NCBI RefSeq assembly: GCF_003072065.1 | Contig: NZ_QCYG01000009.1 | Coordinates: 62,001 to 126,000, forward strand | Reading direction: 5' to 3' | Length of the DNA: 64,000 bases | From: Thalassorhabdomicrobium marinisediminis | GTDB lineage: Bacteria; Pseudomonadota; Alphaproteobacteria; Rhodobacterales; Rhodobacteraceae | Part shown: positions 58,251 through 64,000 of the stretch, one piece after another | Numbering within the stretch: the first letter of the stretch is position 1 | How the letters are laid out: each line of letters starts with the position of its first letter | Notes under the pieces: generated by a model | Databases searched by the model: none | Seen by the model: the letters and a program-made list of their open reading frames with translations, nothing else | What the model was told of the DNA's origin: nothing | Made by a program: the position numbers and the translations under genes

Positions 58251-58457
58251 TTAGTCCTGGGGATCCTTCGCGCTCGGCGGGAACATCACCAGCTCCGAGA
58301 CCGCGACCGGGAAGTCGAGCTTGAGGCTGAAGAACTCCGAACCGTCCCCGTTGCGGGTGTTGCGGAACATCGCACCCACGCGCTGAAAACGAGTGCGCTC
58401 CTGGCCATCGGGATCGGTGAACTTGACGGGAACGGTGGCGACGTAGTGGTTGGTCAT
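58251..58457 (-). CDS. Small conserved plasmid-type hypothetical protein
   Basis: 68 residues with a strong AAGGAG eight bases before the ATG. It looks like a compact beta-rich domain (HYVATVPVKFTDPDGQERTR, FRNTRNGDGSEFFSLKLDF PV...). It recalls DUF736-type small proteins in size and layout but is not assigned to that family. It lies between the oriT region and the nucleotidyltransferase gene. Confidence 0.75.
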   Translation of the reverse strand: MTNHYVATVPVKFTDPDGQERTRFQRVGAMFRNTRNGDGSEFFSLKLDFPVAVSELVMFPPSAKDPQD

Positions 58458-58961
58458 TTGGGTTACTCCTTATTGCGATGAGGATCACCCGGCACGGGGG
58501 CAACAGGACCGGTCGCAAGCGCAAATGCGGAGGGTCCGCGGCCCCGCCGTGGAAGCCGTATTTGTGCTTGCCGAAGCGTGAGCTGAGGGCACGAACGGGC
58601 CGACCCCGTGCGATCCACATGCATAGCAAAAAGGAGGGACCCGATTGACCTATGCCATCACGCAGTCGCCACCATCCGCGTCCGCGTCCCGCCAAGCCTG
58701 GCCGGGGTGCTTACGGAGCCCGCCCGCTTGAATGCGATATTCCGAAACACCACCCGAGGGTTGTGCAGGTCTTCAGCCTCATGTGCGACGTCTCGCCCCC
58801 TCGGTCTTGCGCTGCTGACGATGTGCGAGGTGCGCACCATCCCCAGCCCGTACCGATGTGGATGGGCCGAACTCTGACGGGCTGGGTAGAGGGATGACGG
58901 TGCTGGCCGCCGCGAGTTGCTGAAAAAGTGTGACCGATCGCACGCGCCATGAGACATGACG
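58458..58961. other. Gene-free stretch upstream of the 58251 gene
   Basis: About 500 GC-rich bases. Short frames exist but none shows a ribosome site with protein-like content. The promoter of the 58251 gene should lie near 58460-58560, but no clear -35/-10 was found. Confidence 0.4.
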
Positions 58962-58985
58962 AAAGGGCCGCGCCAAGCGCGACCC
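58962..58985 (-). terminator. Rho-independent-type terminator after the nucleotidyltransferase gene
   Basis: On the minus strand GGGTCGCGC-TTG-GCGCGGCCC followed by TTTCGTC forms a GC-rich stem with one G-U-type mismatch and a short U-run, 12 bases past the stop at 58997. It is nearly the same element as at 60116-60138. Confidence 0.65.
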
Positions 58986-58996
58986 CGTTACGGCCA

Positions 58997-60022
58997 TCAC
59001 GCGCCCAAGCTGTCGAGCAACCCGCTGGTATCAGGCATTCGCTTCAGCGAGTTGCCGATGTGCTCCCGCCAGCGCGGCCCAACCTCCATTGCGGTGGCAT
59101 AGGCCCGAGCCAGATCATCGGGCCGGTCCTCGGCCATCGCTTCGATAAGGAAAGCCGCCTGCTCGCGGTCCTTCGCGGATTTCAGGCTCCCTGCCCCATC
59201 GCGGCGCCGGTCGGCAATGATCAGTTTGTGGACTGCATAACGCTCCGGGCGGGGCACCTGCACCAGAACGCCGGATCTATAGATCGCCGCCGCGTGGATC
59301 GGCTCAGCGATCAGGAAGTTGAGATAGTTCAATCCTTGGGCGTTCACGCCCAATGCTGGCAGATCACGGATGGTCTCATCTCCGAACGCCGGTGTGAGAA
59401 ACTCGACCAACTGGCCGCTGCCGCCCTGGGCCCATCGCCATGTCCGACCTTGGTCAAGAGATGGCAGAGGATCGAATTTGAGCGCCGAGAATGTCTCGGC
59501 AAGACCCGGGTCGACCTGATCCTGCAACGCAACGCTGAGCTTCTCGAACTGCGCGATGTCGATGTCGCCAGTATTGGCCATACCACCAATTGGCAGACGG
59601 ATACCAAGCTCGCCTTCATAGAGGCGAAATGCATTGGTTCCGACGATGGTGCCACCCAACCGGAATGTCCCTACTGCGGCCATGGCCGACAGGATGGACC
59701 CGGTTGCCCGGTCGGTGGGGGTCATGCCTTCGGCGCGCAAGAGGCGGACAAGCCGCGACCGTTCCGCCTGCCGATCCTTGGCCGTTGCGCGCAGCTCTTC
59801 GATCCGGTCGATGCGCGCGCGCGTCTCGTCGCTGTCTTCGCCGATATAGATGAACCGCATCTCCGTCCCGACACGACGAGCGGCATACCAATAAGCCTTA
59901 TCCCCACGCTCCTTGAGCGTGGGCTTGCCTTCGACACCGGACAAGGCGTCGTCCTTCAGAAGACGCACCAGGTCGGTATAGGCGCTCATCGCGATGCTGC
60001 TGAGGGGAGTCATGCCAATCAT
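58997..60022 (-). CDS. GSU2403-family nucleotidyltransferase-fold protein
   Basis: 341 residues from ATG 60022; ATG 60013 (three codons later) and the frame's extension to 60100 are alternatives. Family landmarks: KAYWYAARRVGTEMRFIYIG, AAVGTFRLGGTIVGTNAFRL, NTGDIDIAQFEKLSVAL, GQLVEFLTPAF, NYLNFLIAEP, RPERYAVHKLIIADRRRDG, SAKDREQAAFLIEALAED-like. The D-x-D in GDIDIAQ is the probable metal site. Members are of unknown function. A nested palindrome overlaps its start region, and a terminator follows. It is a single-gene unit, which would suit a self-regulated toxin or defence factor, but that is inference. Confidence 0.85.
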   Translation of the reverse strand: MIGMTPLSSIAMSAYTDLVRLLKDDALSGVEGKPTLKERGDKAYWYAARRVGTEMRFIYIGEDSDETRARIDRIEELRATAKDRQAERSRLVRLLRAEGMTPTDRATGSILSAMAAVGTFRLGGTIVGTNAFRLYEGELGIRLPIGGMANTGDIDIAQFEKLSVALQDQVDPGLAETFSALKFDPLPSLDQGRTWRWAQGGSGQLVEFLTPAFGDETIRDLPALGVNAQGLNYLNFLIAEPIHAAAIYRSGVLVQVPRPERYAVHKLIIADRRRDGAGSLKSAKDREQAAFLIEAMAEDRPDDLARAYATAMEVGPRWREHIGNSLKRMPDTSGLLDSLGA

Positions 60023-60041
60023 TTCCAAGTTTTGCTTGGCA
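60013..60041. promoter_or_regulatory. Nested palindrome at the start of the nucleotidyltransferase gene
   Basis: Outer arms TGCCAA (60013-60018) and TTGGCA (60036-60041); inner arms CCAAG (60025-60029) and CTTGG (60035-60039) around TTTTG. TTGGCA thus can pair in two ways. It overlaps both candidate start codons, so it could be an operator or an RNA switch over translation initiation. A GATAGGTATAAGT -10-like stretch lies just upstream on the minus strand. Confidence 0.5.
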
Positions 60042-60115
60042 TACTTATACCTATCAAAACAGGAAATTGCTAGGCAAAGTGATTTGGAGAACGTCCACAC
60101 CCATAAGAAACGACG

Positions 60116-60138
60116 AAAGGGCCGCCCGAAGGCGACCC
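60116..60138 (-). terminator. Rho-independent-type terminator after the DUF2493 gene
   Basis: On the minus strand GGGTCGCC-TTCG-GGCGGCCC followed by TTTCGTCG: an 8-bp stem with one mismatch, a stable UUCG loop and a short U-run, seven bases past the stop at 60146. Confidence 0.75.
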
Positions 60139-60145
60139 TCTCTCT

Positions 60146-61075
60146 TCAATCCTGCGACGCCTTCTTCGCCGGGTCCGCAACCCGCATGACCGTCAGGCCT
60201 TTCGCTTCCGCCTTCTGCCCGAGATTCAGCGCGACCCCGTTGCCGCCGAAGAGCACAACCCCCGTCGCCGCGAACTTGTCGTCCAGCATTTCGTCGTTGC
60301 ATTTGAACGGTGCCGCCCGCCCATGTGCGGACCAGCGCGGATCGAAGCGCGCTTGTGCGACACCCCGTGCGCGAGCCCACCGAGCCGCGATCATCTCCGC
60401 CCCGTGCTTGCCACCCTTGTGGCAGAGGAAGATTTCCTGATTGCGGTTCTGCTTGATCCGCTCGCGAACCTTGTCGAGCGTGTTGAAGATCACATCGACA
60501 TCGGTCCAGTCGGTGGCGCCTGAGACGATCAGGGGCACCCCCTCGACTTTCGACTTCTCGGCGGTTTCCCGGTCGTGCTGCTCCAGCAGCTGCCGCGCCT
60601 CGAAGACCGCCCCAGTCTCTTGCGCCCGGACGCTTGCGCGCGATCCGGTTGCCGGGATGAAGGCGTGGCCGGTCTCGATCTCGTAGCATTCCGCCGCCGC
60701 CTCGCTCATCACCTCGATGGCGCCGACAATCTCGCGCAGCTGCAGAAAGCGGGCCTGCGCCTCTTCGAGCGCGGTCTCGGCGATCTCTGATCCGTCATGG
60801 GATTTTGCCAGTGCGCCGATTTTGTCGGCGGTGCGGTCAATCTCCTTGCCAAGTGCCACCTTGCGCCGCTGCAGTATCGTCGCCAACCCGTGGGCCAGTG
60901 GTTCGATTTCTGCTTCGAGCCCGGTCCCGCGCAACTGACCAAGCAGAGCCTCGAAGCTCTCGCGGATGACGCGGTCGGTCAGGATGTGATCCTCGGGGAT
61001 CGGCAGCTGTGCGTCCTTCTCGGTCAGTCCGAAAAGTTCGATGGTCTCGTAGGTGTTTGCATTGTCGTAAGCCAT
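60146..61075 (-). CDS. DUF2493 (SLOG-like) protein
   Basis: 309 residues from ATG 61075 with GGAG upstream; the open frame reaches 61126. The N-terminal half is helical. The C-terminal ~130 residues are the DUF2493/YspA-type SLOG fold: VPLIVSGATDWTDVDVIFNT, then EIFLCHKGGKHGAEMIAARWARARGV and VVLFGGNGVALNLGQKAEAKG. SLOG domains bind nucleotide-type ligands; DUF2493 proteins are very common on alphaproteobacterial conjugative plasmids but have no assigned role. Confidence 0.88.
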   Translation of the reverse strand: MAYDNANTYETIELFGLTEKDAQLPIPEDHILTDRVIRESFEALLGQLRGTGLEAEIEPLAHGLATILQRRKVALGKEIDRTADKIGALAKSHDGSEIAETALEEAQARFLQLREIVGAIEVMSEAAAECYEIETGHAFIPATGSRASVRAQETGAVFEARQLLEQHDRETAEKSKVEGVPLIVSGATDWTDVDVIFNTLDKVRERIKQNRNQEIFLCHKGGKHGAEMIAARWARARGVAQARFDPRWSAHGRAAPFKCNDEMLDDKFAATGVVLFGGNGVALNLGQKAEAKGLTVMRVADPAKKASQD

Positions 61076-61743
61076 GTCTGGTCTCCAGTATTCGGTTGTG
61101 GAGCCACCACGTGAGTGTGGGGGCATGGCCGAATGCCTGGTTTCCGAATCTGCCCGGGTCAGGGACGGCGCAGCCGCCGGCTTGCCGGGCGCAAAAGTTT
61201 TCTGCGCGCGGCACCCGACACATGCGCGCGCTCACGCACGGGTTCACCCCAAGCCACCGGCCCCGCCCTCGCCGAAAAGTTTTGCGATCCTTGACGCGGG
61301 CTGATTTGGGGGCCATCCGGAGGATATGCTTCCGCACTCATGTGTGTGTGTGTTTTGACGGTAGGTTTGCCCGACCCGAGCAGGCAAACGACCCGACCGG
61401 ACGCGGAAGACGGATGAAGCGGCGGGATCGTTTTGCCCCGCAAAACAGACCAGAGCGCAATCCGGCGGAGCGGCCGGGGAGGGACGTGCTCGCGAGGCGG
61501 GCAAACCGGGATGCCGGGTGCGACGCCGCGGTGAGGCCGCATGGCCGAATGCGCGACGGACCGAAGGGCCGTTCTCCCCTGCGACACGCGAAGCCGAGCT
61601 GGGGAGGCCGCAAGGCTGAAGCCAAGGTTGATGTGCAGGCGACGCCGCTGCCAGCTATACAAAGTACCTACTCCAGCATGCGACATGATGGGCAGGAAAG
61701 CGGACTTTCGATGTGCCTGCTCGACGCTCACTATACCCTTCTG
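61076..61743. other. Gene-free 668-bp stretch with palindromes
   Basis: No supportable gene on either strand. Features seen: GTTTTGC-CCC-GCAAAAC (perfect, 61430-61446), two occurrences of AAAGTTTT in near-palindromic settings (GCGCA-N9-TGCGC around 61190 and GAAAAGTTTTGCG near 61275), a short TG repeat near 61340, and repeated CGACCCGA. It may hold an origin, a module boundary or only upstream sequence of the DUF2493 gene. Confidence 0.4.
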
Positions 61744-64000
61744 TCACAACTGGGTGCTGTCGAACGGACCCAGGTCAATATTCGAGAACGCCTCTATTGC
61801 CTGCTTGAGTTCCTTGCCCGCGCGAACCCTTTCCTTGAGATTTTCGAGCGTCTCGCCGCTTTCTGCTGCAGCCACATGCGGGCGTACCTCATCGAACGCC
61901 CGATGGGTCGCCCTTCGAGGCAAGGCTCCCCCCGACATCGAAAATGCTGCCATCTCTGCATCTCGAAGCCCTCGTCGAACGCAGACATGAGCGAGGAGGA
62001 GGGGGCCCGCACCCTCCACCGTATTCGGCTCAGATCCTCCTGGCGTGAATATCTGCATCATACGAGAAGGCAAACCCATCACGTGCGCCAGGTCGGGGAT
62101 CATGCGGATGACAAACTTGCGTGCGTCAGGCGAGAACTCCGCCGAAGCCCCATTCGGCGATATCGTCTGCTGGATTTCTTTCAGTGGCGCACCGTCCATC
62201 CATTGTCGCAGAGTCGCCTCAAGCTTGGGAACCGCGTACCTCGCTTTCTCTTCATCCGATGCCAGGTCTCCATAGGTCTTCCCAAAGAGATCTTCGAAGG
62301 TCGAGGGCTTAATCATTCGGAAAAGGTGACCCGGATTGGCCTCCATCCATGAGAACATCCACTCGCAGATCCCGGCCACCGTGCTTGCCATGTCATCGTG
62401 GGCGTCGGCAAGCGCGTCAGACAAAGCTTTGAGCACGTCCTCTGGGAGACCCACCATGGAGGCGAGGTCTCGGTATCTCTGATCCAGCACGACAGCATCT
62501 TCATCGGCGCCGGACATGACAGACAGGGCTGCCTCCGTACGGCTCGCGACCCACTGTTCGTCACCCGCCTTACGCTTTAGGAACGCCGTGAGGCTCCGGG
62601 ACAGATCGACCCGAGGCGAGCCTCCGTCTTCGCCACCTGAGGGCGTTTCCATTAGACGGCTGACGACATACCGTTCCAGATCTCCGGCGTCCTCCGCCTT
62701 GTGATGGACACGGTCCATGACGGCTTCGAATGGATCCTCGAGCACCAAGCACTGATCGGACTGGCTGAAGACCTCCCGGAGCTGCGTCCATTGCTCACCA
62801 ATCGTTCCCTCTTCATCTGAAAGGGGAACAACCTTTCCAGGAACAATCAGCACGATACCCGACGCGCTTTGACCCGCGCGTCCTGCCCGCCCAGCGGCAT
62901 TCAGCAACGCAGCGGCATCGAGAAGATCGCGACGGTTCGTTTCACGATCAAAGCGGCTGTCTTCAGCGATGATCACCAAATCGGCAGGAAGATTCATCCC
63001 CTGCGCCAAGGTCGGGGTCGCTGCGAGTACCCGCAGGCCGTCGTCCCTACCGTAAAGCCTCTCCGCCAAATCTCTTTCGTAGGGGAGCAAAAGGCCGTGA
63101 TGCGCTGTGGCGGCGCTTTGCAGAGCGCCGTTTTCGACAGCGAGATAGACATCGCCCGCACCGCCCATTTCATCGACTACCGTCTCGTAGAGGCCCATTT
63201 CGGCGGTCGTGAGCTCGGTCGGCGGAGCATCGATGATCCCCGACGCCTTCTTAGCGATTGACCATGCATTTGGAATTGACTGGGAGAATACAAGGGTCCG
63301 AAGACCGGCCTTCGCTGCCGATGCAGCGATGTGCGACGCGAGCTCGCCGGAATTTGGGGTTAAGCGCCACTTCTTATTGGTCGTCAGCAGGACCTCATGG
63401 CCCAAGAGCGAAAGCAGGGCATACTCGTCGCGCCTTTTAGACGCCCATGTCTGCTTCAAGCTGAAAAGGCCAAGTGGGGCGGCATGCAACTCTCGATTAA
63501 GCGCTACAGGCGGACCTTTTGTTTTTCTGTTCTGCCATGCATCTTCTATTTTCTCGTCAAGACGTTTGATCGCGTCCGCCTGGTAAACGACGCATCCCCG
63601 CAATTGCCGGGTCGGCTTCCAAACGTCATCAAGTGGGATAGACCGACGCCCAGTCAGCTCCTCAAGCCACTCGGCAATTTCGCCAGTGTTCTTCATCATC
63701 GCAGACAGAAGGACAAGGTCTGCCTCCGGGGCGACCTTGGTTACGCGGATCAGACAGAGCATTGCGTCGATGGCTCGCCGATCCCCGTCAGTCTTCGGAT
63801 GAATCAGATGACATTCGTCGAAAATCAGCAATCCAACATCCGCAAAGCTCTCAGGCTCAATGTGACTCGCGTAGAGGCATGCCTCCGGGGTCATGACGAG
63901 TATGTCGGGTAGCTCTTCGAGCAGCGTGCCTTCTTCGAACTCATCTGCCCGCTGACCCTTAACGCTGGTATTCGGGAAGGCGGCCCGCAGGTCCCGAGCC
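61744..64000 (-). CDS. Ski2-like DEAD/DEAH helicase, 5' end beyond window
   Basis: 752 codons are present; the frame stays open to the right edge, so the N-terminus with Walker A lies outside. Superfamily 2 motifs are clear: LPDILVMTPE, the DECH box in LLIFDECHLIHP, SAMMKNTGEIAEWL (motif III), GLRVLAATPTLAQGMNLPAD (motif V) and GRAGRAGQSASG (motif VI). A ~330-residue helical C-terminus follows. Layout is Ski2-like, as in several phage-defence helicases including HamB of Hachiman, whose partner hamA would lie upstream beyond the window. That identification cannot be tested here. Stop is at 61744. Confidence 0.88.
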   Translation of the reverse strand, partial: ARDLRAAFPNTSVKGQRADEFEEGTLLEELPDILVMTPEACLYASHIEPESFADVGLLIFDECHLIHPKTDGDRRAIDAMLCLIRVTKVAPEADLVLLSAMMKNTGEIAEWLEELTGRRSIPLDDVWKPTRQLRGCVVYQADAIKRLDEKIEDAWQNRKTKGPPVALNRELHAAPLGLFSLKQTWASKRRDEYALLSLLGHEVLLTTNKKWRLTPNSGELASHIAASAAKAGLRTLVFSQSIPNAWSIAKKASGIIDAPPTELTTAEMGLYETVVDEMGGAGDVYLAVENGALQSAATAHHGLLLPYERDLAERLYGRDDGLRVLAATPTLAQGMNLPADLVIIAEDSRFDRETNRRDLLDAAALLNAAGRAGRAGQSASGIVLIVPGKVVPLSDEEGTIGEQWTQLREVFSQSDQCLVLEDPFEAVMDRVHHKAEDAGDLERYVVSRLMETPSGGEDGGSPRVDLSRSLTAFLKRKAGDEQWVASRTEAALSVMSGADEDAVVLDQRYRDLASMVGLPEDVLKALSDALADAHDDMASTVAGICEWMFSWMEANPGHLFRMIKPSTFEDLFGKTYGDLASDEEKARYAVPKLEATLRQWMDGAPLKEIQQTISPNGASAEFSPDARKFVIRMIPDLAHVMGLPSRMMQIFTPGGSEPNTVEGAGPLLLAHVCVRRGLRDAEMAAFSMSGGALPRRATHRAFDEVRPHVAAAESGETLENLKERVRAGKELKQAIEAFSNIDLGPFDSTQL

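Noticed and set aside
58608-58877. Short plus-strand frames in the 58.5-58.9 kb gap
   Set aside because: No ribosome site and no coherent protein texture; other frames over the same bases are equally open.

Overview
The window looks like accessory DNA from a GC-rich alphaproteobacterium, most likely Rhodobacterales. It probably belongs to a conjugative plasmid or an integrative conjugative element. This rests on gene content and style: a VirB-type transfer cluster, a MOBP/VirD2-like relaxase, an omega subunit of alphaproteobacterial type, and Shine-Dalgarno-led genes with many 4-base ATGA overlaps. No replication gene, integrase, rRNA or tRNA was seen, so plasmid versus ICE cannot be decided.

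Layout. (1) 143-22204, minus strand: a type I BREX phage-defence operon, brxR-brxA-brxB-brxC-pglX-pglZ-brxL. It continues without a clear break into four extra genes: a truncated nuclease relic, a DUF262-HNH-AlbA_2 fusion, a DUF3800-like/TPR protein whose 5' end is frameshifted, and an AlbA_2-NACHT-cold-shock protein. (2) 22406-26908: small secreted proteins, a thermonuclease, a Cro/C1-type regulator and other small genes leading into conjugation. (3) 26832-38018, plus strand: a nearly gap-free T4SS operon (lytic transglycosylase, virB2, virB3, virB4, lipoprotein, second transglycosylase, virB5, virB8, virB9, virB10, virB11, two small genes, virB6). (4) 38323-52267: a protein-quality-control (heat-resistance) island. 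Thirteen minus-strand genes run from three small heat-shock proteins through HtrA, ClpK, an HPF/sigma-like fusion, HdeD, an NDUFS4-like protein, YfdX, GrpE, HtpX and an omega paralogue to a broken CBS gene; ftsH is divergent. A truncated transporter lies at its right edge. (5) 52766-57688, minus strand: mobilisation genes (coupling protein, relaxase, MobC/TraJ-like protein), with a candidate origin of transfer at about 57817-58013. (6) 58251-64000: a small plasmid-type gene, a GSU2403-family nucleotidyltransferase, a DUF2493 protein and the C-terminal three quarters of a Ski2-like helicase cut by the window edge.

How it fits together: the T4SS and the relaxase/coupling modules would form one transfer apparatus, but the stress island lies between them. 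Three conjugation-side promoters (24391, 26459, 57738) share a roughly 20-bp imperfect palindrome, TACGATA-N6-TATCGTA, lying between or over their -35/-10 elements. This suggests one regulator coordinates the split modules; the Cro/C1-type protein at 25697 is a candidate. The element would thus spread phage defence (BREX plus its tail) and heat/protein-damage tolerance.

Best candidates for something undescribed: the three intact or nearly intact genes downstream of brxL, two of them AlbA_2 fusions; the PglX mosaic, whose central specificity region has clearly lower GC; the shared conjugation operator; and the RP4-like nic site. All functional statements come from reading motifs by eye; no database search was run.
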